From Holacanthus passer (Eukaryota; Chordata; Actinopteri; Pomacanthidae), in contig JAFREQ010000035.1 in NCBI GenBank assembly GCA_025331565.1, positions 5,890,001-5,954,000 of the forward strand: a stretch of DNA of 64,000 bases. The letters run 5' to 3'. Made by a program: the position numbers and the translations under genes. The notes under the pieces were generated by a model. The model worked only from the letters and a program-made list of their open reading frames with translations. It was not told the DNA's origin and searched no databases. Below are positions 34,448 through 53,400 of this stretch, piece after piece. Position 1 is the stretch's first letter. Each line of letters begins with the position of its first letter.

Positions 34448-37063
34448 ATGGGCCAGAAGCTGGAGAAACTGTCAGAAAAGGATGAGGAGTCACATAACGA
34501 TTCAGACTGGTCTGGGCAAACCGGAGAGACAGAACAGTCGGAGACAGACGAACAAGAGGAGAGCAGAGATCAGGACAATGCCAGTTTTGCGACCCCTCAG
34601 AGTATTGGCCGGATTAGTGGGATCGGTGTCAGTGGCCCGGCCACTGGGCAAGCAGTCACTCCTGCACATACTGACCCCCAAACTGAGCAACCAATCAGGC
34701 CTCTAGGTCAACGGGAGCACCCTGTGAACACCAGGAGAGTGCGGGTGGGTGGAGACAGGGAGGACAGGAGTGTGACTCGAACTGCAGAGGAGTCAAAAAC
34801 TGCCCTGAGCCCTAAGGAGAGAAGACAAACTTCAAACAAAAAGCGAGGCCCTGAGAGTAAAGCTGTGGCCTGTACTGGGACTACGGCTATGGAGGAGCAG
34901 GGAAAATCAGAACTTGGTCAAAGCAAGTTAGGTCCTGATACTCAAGCCAGGAGTCTAACAGCCTCATGCAATCCCACTAATGAGGAAGACTTTGTGGTGC
35001 TGGAGGAGGATGAGACTTGGATGTTACCTGAAGGGGAAAATAACATCACTACTGGCAACAGGATAAAAACAGATAATCATCAATCATCTACTAAAAGAAG
35101 AGTTGAGGAAGACGCGTCTGCAAGCTACAGTGACGGTAACCTTCCACAACCTTTGAATACCCCTCATGAAAAGGCTTTTGAGAAGACAAGCAGAAGAAAA
35201 TCTGACACGACTGACAGTGTGGAGGCACATGCAAAGAGTTTTGAGAGGGAAATGGGTCAACATTTGGCTGAAGTGACAGGCAGCAGGTGTCGGCTAAAAG
35301 GAGTCAGTCATGTTGGAGCTGCCCACACTGAGACAACTGGGAGAGGAAAAGCAGAGAGGGAGCGAAACATGAATGAACACAGCAAGGGGAAAGTTTCAAC
35401 TAAGACGGATAAGGAGACACGAAACAACAGCAGCTCGGTGAAAAGATTAAGGAACAGCACTGAAGACAAGCTTGATGAAGCTACCAAGATGATTTTGCAA
35501 GAGGAACCAGGTGGAGAGAGAGAAATAAAGTCAAATTGGGAACCACGCTTGGAAAAGGTAGAATCGGAAATTCAAGATAAGGAAGTGGGAGCTGATCAGT
35601 CCCATCAGAGCAGGTTTGCTGGTGCTGTCTCTAAGAGGGCTAAAGCAGGTACTCTTAGTTTAGAAGGAAAGGACAGCCAAGTGCTCTGCAAAGACATCGA
35701 CTCTCACCCAAAGCCCCCTTGCTCCGAAAAAACACTACTGCCAGACAATCCCTCATTTTCATTGGAACAATGCGATTTGATCCCTTGTCCTCCTCTGCCA
35801 GGGAATGAAGGCGGCGATGGAAAGATACAGAATGAAAGCTTAAAGAGGGAGAGCCAGCTTCTGTGTTTCTCAGCTGTTGTCACCCCTCCACCTGCAACTC
35901 ATAACTTGCCAAAGAGAGACACATCAACAGCAGCGCAACATACAAGTATGGTAAGTTCACAGATGGTGCCAGACGCTGTGCCCGATTCAAAAGACAAGTC
36001 TGTGCCAAAGGAAAAGCCCAAAGTTAAAGGTCCACCTCCGCCTGTCCCCAAAAAACCTAAAAACCCATTTATAAAGCTCAAAACTGCACAATTAATGTCC
36101 ACCGATGTACAAAGAAGGGTCAAAGATCATCTGAGTTCTGAGGAGAAGCTCAAGAGGAGACACACGTTTCATTTTAACAAAGATCCTCCATGCAATGCTC
36201 CAACTAATCAAGACATGTGCTTGCTGTGGGATGAAAGGGGCACTTACACAGTCCCAACCAACAAACGCCCGCTGTCAGTCGACCTCAGCCCTTGGGAACA
36301 TCTTTCGCTCGGACGCATGGACGATCGGTACGGAGATATGATCAACTTTGACTACTGTGTGCGTATGGCAAGACTGTCTCCAGAAGAAGTGCCACAAGAC
36401 CTGGACATGTTGCAGAGAAGAGTATTCCTGGAGAGACGATCCAGGTTTAAAAGCTCACCTCCTCCTCTTGCCAAAAAGCCCCCAAATCCTTTTGAATCCA
36501 CAGAGACTTTATACATACCTGAGGTAACGCCAGATAATGAAATCCAAAGACCAAAACCTGCTTTTTCAGGGAAAAGAGAAATCTACCCTGAGCACCGATC
36601 TGAAAGGGTCGGCACACAGGTCAGCAACGACAACTATGGTAATTATGATAACCGTAAAGACATAACTGATTACAGTGGTGACAGGGATATAGACAGAGGA
36701 AGTGAAGTGGGTTCGTACAAGCCTGTGGCAGAAATGATCAAAGAAAGGAATCAAGTGCAGAAACATCAGGGCCGGGTCAAACCTGAAGGAACCAAAGCTC
36801 AAGTTCGGGTGGCAGAGCAGAGTCCAAGTGTGAAGGTATCTCAAATGAAGAACGCCTTTGATGTCCCAAAGAAATCCAAAGAGAGACCACCAGAAGTTCA
36901 GTCATCTCCAAAGAAAGGTAAGGACACTAATGTGGCTTCAGTTGTCTTTTTTATTGACCCAATGGTTTATCAAAGCATGCACACGCAAAAAAGCATGAGT
37001 GTTATATTAGGACAAGAGGGTACTTGTACTCCTGAACATAGTAAAGAGCTAAAAGAAGAGTGA
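34448..37063 (+). CDS. Unrecognised 871-aa protein with proline-rich/NPF motifs
   Basis: A single uninterrupted frame of 871 codons in AT-rich DNA, far longer than chance. The start has an ideal Kozak context (aacagccATGG) 14 bases after a possible splice acceptor at 34432-34433. The protein begins MGQKLEK: Gly2 permits N-myristoylation and nearby lysines could aid membrane binding. Residues about 10-500 are charged, Ser/Thr/Glu-rich and low in hydrophobics, so presumably disordered. A core of about 530-690 looks conserved: it opens with PPPPVPKKPKNPF (NPF at 539-541), continues with EEKLKRRHTFHF, KRPLSVDLSPWEHLS and DDRYGDMINFDYCVRMARLS, and closes with PPPLAKKPPNPFE (NPF at 680-682). NPF tripeptides bind EH domains and PxPKKP resembles SH3 ligands, suggesting an endocytic or cytoskeletal adaptor; that is inference. 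There are no membrane segments. A donor-like AAAG/GTAAGG at 36918 could end the exon early. An ATTAAA lies at 37186. Confidence 0.75.
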   Translation: MGQKLEKLSEKDEESHNDSDWSGQTGETEQSETDEQEESRDQDNASFATPQSIGRISGIGVSGPATGQAVTPAHTDPQTEQPIRPLGQREHPVNTRRVRVGGDREDRSVTRTAEESKTALSPKERRQTSNKKRGPESKAVACTGTTAMEEQGKSELGQSKLGPDTQARSLTASCNPTNEEDFVVLEEDETWMLPEGENNITTGNRIKTDNHQSSTKRRVEEDASASYSDGNLPQPLNTPHEKAFEKTSRRKSDTTDSVEAHAKSFEREMGQHLAEVTGSRCRLKGVSHVGAAHTETTGRGKAERERNMNEHSKGKVSTKTDKETRNNSSSVKRLRNSTEDKLDEATKMILQEEPGGEREIKSNWEPRLEKVESEIQDKEVGADQSHQSRFAGAVSKRAKAGTLSLEGKDSQVLCKDIDSHPKPPCSEKTLLPDNPSFSLEQCDLIPCPPLPGNEGGDGKIQNESLKRESQLLCFSAVVTPPPATHNLPKRDTSTAAQHTSMVSSQMVPDAVPDSKDKSVPKEKPKVKGPPPPVPKKPKNPFIKLKTAQLMSTDVQRRVKDHLSSEEKLKRRHTFHFNKDPPCNAPTNQDMCLLWDERGTYTVPTNKRPLSVDLSPWEHLSLGRMDDRYGDMINFDYCVRMARLSPEEVPQDLDMLQRRVFLERRSRFKSSPPPLAKKPPNPFESTETLYIPEVTPDNEIQRPKPAFSGKREIYPEHRSERVGTQVSNDNYGNYDNRKDITDYSGDRDIDRGSEVGSYKPVAEMIKERNQVQKHQGRVKPEGTKAQVRVAEQSPSVKVSQMKNAFDVPKKSKERPPEVQSSPKKGKDTNVASVVFFIDPMVYQSMHTQKSMSVILGQEGTCTPEHSKELKEE

Positions 37064-37893
37064 ATATTGGACTTAGATTCACCAGGTGGCCAGAAAACAC
37101 ATCTCTAAATTAATGCAAATGTTGCTTTGTGTCTGCTGGATATGTAAATAAGCAACTGTTTGCTAACATAGTAGTTTAATATTTTATTAAAAGCAGCTGA
37201 TGCATCCATGCTCTGCCAGTAATGTAACAACAGGACTCTTGTTATGCCATATACGACATTTAAATATTTAAGCCTAATTTGATCAAGAGTCTGTTTTTTC
37301 CTGTATGATTGGGAGAGTAATTTAATACAAAGCAAAAGCAGGGTTTTCACAAACAACTTTTCACATGGCTGAACTGTGATTCAGGAGCTTTTACATGATT
37401 GTTGAAGACAAAAAAAAAGAAATCCTTGTTTTATCTTCTCGTCAATAGGTCAAATCAGTCGACCACGTTCATCCCCTCACCAGCGACGGTGCTGCGTTTT
37501 GAATCCTGGTGTGTGTGCAGTTTGGATGTTCCCCCTGTGTTAACCTCAGATTCCTCCCACACACAATTTACCCCGAGGTGTAAATGAGAGTATTAATGTG
37601 TTTGTCTATCTTAATAATCCCAGTGGCAGTCTTGGAAACTGTCCATTGTGCTTCCTCGCCCTCTGCCGATGCATACTGGGATAAGATCCAAACGTCAAAA
37701 ATGTCAAAAAAAAATGTCTCACATAAGCATCTTCACGTTTGTTTGACTATATATATATATATATCCGCCTTTTCTGAGGCTTTTAGCTGTATCACACAGT
37801 CTTCTCAGTTGTTAGTTGTCACTGCAAGCTCAGCAATTTCATCTGTGGCACTTTCAGGACTTCTCATCTGTGTTGGTTTATAAAATATTTATG
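37064..37893 (+). other. 3' flank of the 34448 gene, with SINE-like fragment
   Basis: Likely 3' UTR to about 37205 (ATTAAA at 37186-37191), then AT-rich DNA. A (TA)n lies near 37750-37763. About 37480-37570 reads like a piece of a tRNA-derived fish SINE ('gcgttttgaatcctggtgtg', 'ctcagattcctcccacacac'). Confidence 0.5.
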
Positions 37894-38764
37894 AAAGTTG
37901 GTTCTTGACCTTGATAAAGACCAATGATACAGTTGAAAGCCCTGGAAAAAGCTTGTGTAGTAAGTGGATCTTGCCTTTGCATTGTTTTATTTCTAAGAAA
38001 TGAAGAATGAACTTTTATACTTGTTTCACACTTGATAATAATAATCTCATTTTGACTTTTTGCAGTTTGTCAGAGAATCTAGATAATTAGATTTATTTTT
38101 AGGTCAAAAAACATTCTTAAAAATGCTGAGACCTTTTCCATCCATCCACACATTTTAGGCATTGGCTTACAGAGACTGAAACTGTAGAATAAACTCCAGT
38201 TGCTAGATTTAATCAACCTGAAGGAGTGTAAATATGTTCTGTGACAGGGTAATAACTGAACAGGCAAACAGTGGGAATGGTTGATAGTTAATACTTGTGA
38301 TGTATGGGTGAATCACAGACTATGAGGGGGTTATTTCTAAAAGTTGGTTCTTGACCTTGACAAAGACCAGGTGGGAAAAGCCCTGGAAAAAGCTACTGTA
38401 ATAAGTGGATCTTGCCTTTGAACTGTTTTGGTTCCAAGGTTGAGAATGAACTTTCATGCTTGTTTCATAACATAATAATCACAAATTCATATATTCATAA
38501 TATCACAAATCAAATCTTGTTTGACTTTCTACAGTTTGTAAGATGATGTAAAAAAGAAAAAAAAAAGACAGCATTAAAACTTGAAGACCTTTTTATCGAT
38601 CCACACATCTTAGGCATCAACTTCCTGAGACTGCAGAATAAACTTCAGTTGCAAGATTTAATCAAATATCTTCTTGTGACAAGGTAATTGCTGAACATGC
38701 AAACAGAGGGAATGGTTAATACTTGTGATGTATGGGTGCATCAGACACTATGAGGAGGGGGGTC
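37894..38764. repeat. Direct tandem duplication (~430 bp, two copies)
   Basis: Copy 1 (37894-38338) and copy 2 (38339-38764) each begin 'aaagttggttcttgacctt', share 'agccctggaaaaagct', 'gtggatcttgcctttg' and 'cacttag'-like spacers, and end 'ttaatacttgtgatgtatgg' followed by 'tatgagg'. They differ by many substitutions and small indels (about 445 against 425 bases), so the duplication is not recent. It lies immediately upstream of the presumed coro1c promoter. Confidence 0.85.
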
Positions 38765-38939
38765 TTTATTGTGTTTGTACAGGCTGGGGTGGGGTGGGAC
38801 AGAGGGGGAGGGGAAGGACTGTGATACAAAAGATGCAGCCGGCAGTGAAAATCCACATTTTTGCACAGCTGAACAAAAATACTAGATTCAGTGGAAGGAT
38901 GGATTAAGGAGGATGCAGGGAGACACCCAGTTTTCCTGC

Positions 38940-39300
38940 AGCCCCCCATTCACAGCCTGGGCAAATTAAATCTTGACTTTTTCCTTTGCGCATGTGCCGC
39001 AGCAGCAACGTATCCTATTGAATTTAATAACGATGAGAGGAGACGATTGCTAGTCTTCCGCAGGTGAGGACAGGACAGGAGATGCTCTGTTTGTCATCTG
39101 GCATCCTGAAACATCACTCGATTTAAAACACTGTCCACGGCCACATATTTGCAATCAGGAGGGGGAATAAGAGCATTTTTTTTTTGGTGGAGACAAGAGA
39201 CACTAGAGCAACGTCCTGCAGGATAAGGGCGCGCCTAAACTACCAGATTCATGTGTTGTGATTGATTACCCGAAAATCTTGCATAGATTTAGGAGGTAAG
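38940..39300 (+). promoter_or_regulatory. Presumed coro1c promoter and non-coding first exon(s)
   Basis: The base composition turns GC/CpG-richer from about 38940. Two donor sites in non-coding sequence fit a 5' UTR exon: CGCAG/GTGAGG (exon end 39063) and AGGAG/GTAAGG (exon end 39295). Either could splice to the acceptor at 43175-43176, two bases before the coronin ATG. No TATA box is visible. Assignment to coro1c is inferred from position and strand. Confidence 0.4.
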
Positions 39301-48144
<8,844 letters not shown>

Positions 48145-48985
48145 AGACGCAGGCCCCTTCCCAGGACCGTCGGTTGTTTTGGAGAGAACGGAAAGGACGG
48201 GGTCAGCCACGGCCAGATTCCCAATAGATTCGGCTTCATTGAGCTTGGCATCGTCCTCCATGACGAGACCAGGCCTACATTCCAAGATGAACTTTATTTT
48301 TTTTTCCTCATCGAGTTTCACACTTCGCCCCAACACGCGCCGAGAAAAGGAAAAACTCTCACCGCTCATGTACACATTTAAAGAAAAGACATTTTTGTTG
48401 AAGGAAAAGTCTTAACTTTTTTTTTTTGTTGTTTTCAAATTTGTGGTAAAACATTCTCATGTGAAGTTTGTACTTACTACTCAAAAAAACTGTATGTAGC
48501 ATCAGTATTTCCATTGTTATTTTTTTTGTGTTGCCAAATATGAATCGTGTGCTGTTTCATGCACTGCTTTTACATTTATTTTCTCTCCTGTCATACATTC
48601 CAGTCACAACCTGGTAGATTGATTTAGTCAAGCTGGTTTTTTTTAAAACAATAGCTGTTGAACTTTTTTCCCCTCCCACCAGTTTGCTCATTGATAACCA
48701 TCAGAATTATGAATGTTGAAGAATTCCTGAATTCTTCTTTTTGTTCCTGTTCTTCTGGGCTTGAAATTTGACTTTGGGGGTGGGGGGTGGGGCGGGTTGC
48801 ATCTCTCTGGTGTAAATGTTGTGCAAATGTAGTGGTGCCTCTTGTCACTGTTAAGGGTCAAACTAAAGTCGCCCTCTCCAGTGCATATTTGGTGTTGGGA
48901 AGGGACCACTCACCCAGCTTGTGTTTCACTGAACCCCTGACAAACAGTTCTGTGCACATAATAAAGATTTTACACATGAAAACCT
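48145..48985 (+). other. coro1c 3' UTR with AATAAA signal
   Basis: AATAAA at 48960-48965 followed by a T-rich stretch marks the 3' end. A G-rich tract (gtgggggtggggggtggggc) lies near 48775-48793. Confidence 0.75.
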
Positions 48986-50639
48986 CCATTTTCTTTTCCT
49001 TTCTTCATATTTGTTTGCCTTCTGTCAATCTGCAGGTGGAGAGTAGAGCTCATTGTGTGTCAGTAGGAGAAATCTCTGCCAGTGAAGAATCAAAGTTGAA
49101 CTTTTCGAGCTGGTAAAAGCATCTACAGAATTTGCTGAAGGTGTGTATCTGAGCAGCTTGTAATGTTCAGCATGTGGTGCCAAGAGAGAGATTCAATGAC
49201 TGCTGAACAGTGGTGGATTATAACTAAGTATATTTATTCAAAGACTGTACCAAAGTGCATTTTTGAGGTACTTGAGTATTTCCATTTAATGTCATTACTG
49301 CATGATATTTTATAAGGAAATTTTTAACTTTTATTCCACTACATTTAATTAATTGCTGTAGTGACTACTTACTTTGCAGATTAGTATTTTACATACAAAA
49401 CATGATAGTTATGAATACTATCCAGGATGATAGTAAAGGATGGATCAATAAGAAAGCTAATCTATTTAAAAAAAAATCTGACAATAGTGATAAATGCCCG
49501 TCTCAGCTGAAGTCTTCAAATAGCTTGACAGGACCAAAATCCAAAGATACAAATAATCACAGTGGAGAAGCTGGAACCAGTGCATCTTAGGTATATTCAC
49601 TTCCAGAATGAAGTCGCTGGTTGATTTACTGTCAAATGACTAATCTTTTCAGTTCTAACTCAACCTCAGCCCCGACCTCCACCACAGCCTAAACACCTCC
49701 TTAATTGGCTGTTACTTCTTTTCTTGCCTCTTGGCGGTGCTGAAGCAGCAGCCATGAGGTCATTCAAGTCCCTCAGATGACTTTGGTTCCTCTGCTGTGG
49801 CATATATGGTTTGAGTACTTGAGAAGAAAACATTTTTGACTTATTTATTAGAGTATGAAGTAATTCTGAAGGACTATTTGAGTTAGGATCAAGCAAAACT
49901 GATGAATTATGTGCCAGAGCTGCACATAATACAGCCTCTACGTTTGACTCAGACTAACTCATGTAGTCTTTCAGAATGACTCAACTCTCTGATAAAGAGA
50001 GCTGAGTTGAGAACGTGGCCTCTGTGACTTCATTAGAAGCTATAATAACATAATCTTTGCATCACATCATCATCAGATCAGCAAATATAGATAGAATAGA
50101 GTAGCAACATTGTCCTCAAAGTCATTTCAGAACATGTTTGCCTACTGCCTTCTGTACCATGTGTGTTTTTTTTCAAAGCATGGCAATGTTCAAAACTGTG
50201 AAAAACAACAAACATTTATCTTCACGTCAATTTTTTTCAAATCTCGAAACTGCAGCAGTTTTTTTATAACCACATCTCAGTGTGACTCAGGAGCACAGGA
50301 AGTGAAGTTATGACACTAGAAGAACATTTGTTTCCTCACAGGGTACAAAACGTGGCAGTCCAGGCTTCTTATCTTGAACGCCAGGGCATTAAACTGCTAC
50401 TTCAAATCCCTTCAGTCCATGGAGTCTCTGATTGATCACAAGGATTTCAGCTGATTTTACTTCTGCTTGTATTTCACTCGGCGTGACGTCCACTTGCATC
50501 TGATCCTCTGTCACTGTGGTCTGTTATCAGTGCCTTGAAGTTCCTGAGTTGCTGCTCTTCTGCCACATGTCACACAGCTTGAAGATCTTAGACAGAAGTG
50601 TGATCAGAAGTGGGTATGTGAGAAACAGCTGTTTACAGA
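48986..50639. other. Intergenic coro1c - selplg
   Basis: No gene seen. Contains a family-A element (49205-49420). The remainder is unique-looking AT-rich DNA. Confidence 0.55.
49205..49420. mobile_element. Fish interspersed element (family A)
   Basis: Starts 'gaacagtggtggattataac', with 'tttttgaggtacttgagtat' and 'tttattccactacatttaat'. Truncated, non-coding. Confidence 0.75.
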
Positions 50640-50650
50640 ACTGAGTACTT

Positions 50651-50743
50651 CCTGCTATTTTATATAAATTAGTATCAGGACATGCAGAGCAAACATCCTC
50701 CGGACAGCAGCACCTGAGCTCTCCTCAGCTTTCTGCCAGTCAG
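50651..50743 (+). promoter_or_regulatory. Candidate selplg promoter and non-coding exon 1
   Basis: A TATAAA at 50663-50668 is preceded by an ETS-type ACTTCCTG (50647-50654) and followed about 75 bases later by a clean donor CAG/GTAAGA (exon end 50743). A 5' UTR exon of about 50 bases would splice to the acceptor at 51513, or via another possible donor near 51092. This matches the mammalian selplg layout (non-coding exon 1, whole CDS in exon 2). TATA plus an ETS site would suit leukocyte expression; that is inference. Confidence 0.4.
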
Positions 50744-51527
50744 GTAAGACACATCTTCTGCCAACGACTAGATGCAAGATCTTAAAATATGGTAACTGCG
50801 CCGATGGAGGGCATTAAAGAGAAGCTTCTGATAAATTTTACTTCCTCGTTTATGCAAAATAAAGCTGTGGTTTCTTGTGGAAGTGTCTGTATCTGCCTTT
50901 TTTTTACATGGTATGTAGAGCTGTTTTTTTTTTTTAAAAAGTGTGAACATTTCGTGTTTCTTCTACAAAGCAGTGCCACACTAAGCACGTCAGAGGTCTG
51001 AGGATGTTCATCTCAAGAGGTTGAAATGAGCTGAACTCAACTGTTCAGCTTTTTATGCTCACATCCATCATCTGTGCTTCACCAGCAGCAAGGTAAAACA
51101 CTGACAGGTGTCTCTGAGGACACATTTAAAATCTATGTTCAGCTCAAATGTTGCTGGTATAGGCATCTACTGTTTCCCTTTATGTAATGGTGTTGGATAA
51201 AGTTTACTTCCTGCTCTGTAAAAATGATATTTACTATAAGGATTTTTCCTACAAAGGAGGTGCACTTAAAAGCTTTCTCATATAGAAAGCAAACATGAAA
51301 TGTGGATGCTTAATAGAAAGTTTCACATTTACTCCAATGCAGCAGTTCTGTTTTTTTGGTGAAAACGTAGCAACGGGTGTGGTGAAAGACGCATGACCGT
51401 TTCATCATCAGATGCCACGAGCAGACGCATGACACGTCAGTTCTTCCCCATGTTTGTGTCTTTTTCTACAATGTCTACAACCTGTACATTTGAACAATGT
51501 CTGTCATTTCAGGTCTTTTAATCAACA

Positions 51528-52883
51528 ATGATGCCGCTCAGCGTGAAGATGTGTCTGGCTCTGCTGTGGGGAATATCTGTTCTGTTTTCCACACAGTCAA
51601 TGAGCGCTTCCATCCCAGAAACCAGCAGCATTAACTCAACTGCTGAACCCAGCGAGATGACCACACGGCTCATCAGTGAATATTATGAAACAGCGACGCA
51701 GCCTGCAACCTGGCATCCAACTCACAAACCTGCAGAAGTTAGTGTTTCTGCAACACCAGACGCCACTGTTCCACCCACAGTGGAAACAGAAGAGGCGACC
51801 GTCACTCACAGCAGCCGCAGCTCAAATGACAGCACGACTGCTTTGGTAGCCACGAACGCTGTAGCAGCAACTGCAAGCAGCTCAGGTCCACGATTGCTTC
51901 CTACCTCCACAGCGGCGACCACAGCTGCAGGTGAATCACGACCTTCCCACAACACGACAATCTCAGAAACGGCAAAACCCACAGGGGATCAGTCACACAC
52001 ACGATCACCCACCACTTCAACTGACGTGGCTTCATCTCATGCAACAACTTCTGCAACGGCCTCTGCAGCATCTTTAACAACAGAGACTGTGTCTTCTCCG
52101 CAGCCTACGTCCACCACTAAGCCTGAAGTTACATCCAGCTTATCTTCTGCCACCTCTATTGCTGATTCTACTCAGACTCCAGTCTTCATGCAGAACCTCA
52201 GCAGTCCCTCAGCTTCTGCTACATCCATGGTGACGGCAAAGCCCACCTCTGAGGCAACACCTGTGTTTGACCCCACTTCTTCTTCACCTGTCACAATGAG
52301 TGAGACATCCACCAACAGCACTGAGATGTCATCTATGTCTCAGCCCGTGACTGTGATGAGAACCAGCATGTCCACGTCAGAGTCTACTGACACAGCAGGG
52401 TCGAGCTCTAGCGCTGAGCCCTCCACTATCTCCTTCTTAACCGATTCTGCCAACGCCACCACCGCCATCTTCATCAAGTTGCCTATCCAGACGACCAAAC
52501 CGACTGCAACAGCTGCACTGTGTGAAGTCTCAAAGAGCCCATACGGCACTGACATCCAACCCTGCTCCGCCCGGAGCACGGTGAAGCAATGCCTCATCAC
52601 CATTTCCTCCCTGGCTGTGTTGGCCACCTTCTTCATGGTTACCACCATTGTCCTCTGCACCAAGCTGTCAACAAGGAAGCACAAGGCCAAGAAACCTCAG
52701 CCGGACACAGAGCTGATGTGCATTTCTGCCCTGCTGCCTGAAAGGAATTACACCTACACCAGACAACGCAATCCAGTGACTAACGGAGTCCTGGTGATAC
52801 ACACAGGGGGAGACAGCGACGAGGATGGAGGAGATAACCTCACTCTCAGCAGCTTCCTTCCAGAAAATGACCGTAACGGATAG
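51528..52883 (+). CDS. selplg: P-selectin glycoprotein ligand 1 (PSGL-1, CD162)
   Basis: Single coding exon of 451 codons after an acceptor (TTTCAG) at 51513, as in mammals. Layout: signal peptide (about 1-27); a short acidic segment with SEYYETATQP (Tyr52-Tyr53); a Ser/Thr/Pro/Ala-rich mucin stretch to about 320 with several N-x-S/T sites but no clear decamer repeats; juxtamembrane KQCL (Cys355); a transmembrane helix (about 356-379); and a cytoplasmic tail. The tail holds the two blocks diagnostic of PSGL-1: ELMCISALLPE (mammals MVCISSLLP) and DNLTLSSFLPE (mammals DDLTLHSFLP). Mammalian PSGL-1 is the leukocyte mucin that tethers rolling cells to P-, E- and L-selectin, needing sulfated tyrosines and an adjacent O-glycan. 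Position between coro1c and tmem119 is conserved. Extracellular sequence is too diverged to be recognised on its own. Confidence 0.88.
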   Translation: MMPLSVKMCLALLWGISVLFSTQSMSASIPETSSINSTAEPSEMTTRLISEYYETATQPATWHPTHKPAEVSVSATPDATVPPTVETEEATVTHSSRSSNDSTTALVATNAVAATASSSGPRLLPTSTAATTAAGESRPSHNTTISETAKPTGDQSHTRSPTTSTDVASSHATTSATASAASLTTETVSSPQPTSTTKPEVTSSLSSATSIADSTQTPVFMQNLSSPSASATSMVTAKPTSEATPVFDPTSSSPVTMSETSTNSTEMSSMSQPVTVMRTSMSTSESTDTAGSSSSAEPSTISFLTDSANATTAIFIKLPIQTTKPTATAALCEVSKSPYGTDIQPCSARSTVKQCLITISSLAVLATFFMVTTIVLCTKLSTRKHKAKKPQPDTELMCISALLPERNYTYTRQRNPVTNGVLVIHTGGDSDEDGGDNLTLSSFLPENDRNG

Positions 52884-53400
52884 AATTATTCGAATCATCA
52901 TTATTGTCACATACATGTTTTCATCAGACCCGCGATTGGACGGATCTGTCTGATGTTGGTGATGTGGAAACAGTTGCTGTTTGAACAGACTCATACTTCC
53001 TCTTTGATGTCGGTGGTTTGGCTTCGCTGCACGCCCTATTTCTGTGGAGGAAGAGACATAGAAACCGCACACAAAACAAACAGTTAGTGTTTCATGCTCA
53101 TCAAATGTGCGTTCCAGGCGAGAGCAAAGGGTTTTTTTTTTTTAAAACATCCTGAGCTGAGCCCTGATGGTGTTTCACTTAGCAACAGGAGACAGGAAGT
53201 CTTGTTTTGTCAAGGGATTACTGTTCTTTACAGACACTGTTCAGTTTACAAGTGCTATTCTGGTAGAAGTGAGGTTTGATTGTGTGAAGGCTGTGATTTG
53301 AATAATGGTGAACTTTATGTGACTCTGTTTATGTGGGTGTTTGTGTAAAGATGGAGTTTCTTTATTGGCATGATTTATTAAAGTAATGTCTTATTTAACT
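52884..53400 (+). other. selplg 3' UTR
   Basis: About 500 bases ending at an ATTAAA (53377-53382) and the following T-rich run. Confidence 0.55.

Noticed and set aside
37449..37543. Possible second exon of the 34448 gene (donor 36918, acceptor 37447-37448, in-phase reading GQISRPRSSPHQRRCC...).
   Set aside because: From about 37480 the sequence reads like a tRNA-derived fish SINE fragment, so the in-phase frame is probably accidental. The unspliced frame to 37063 is simpler.
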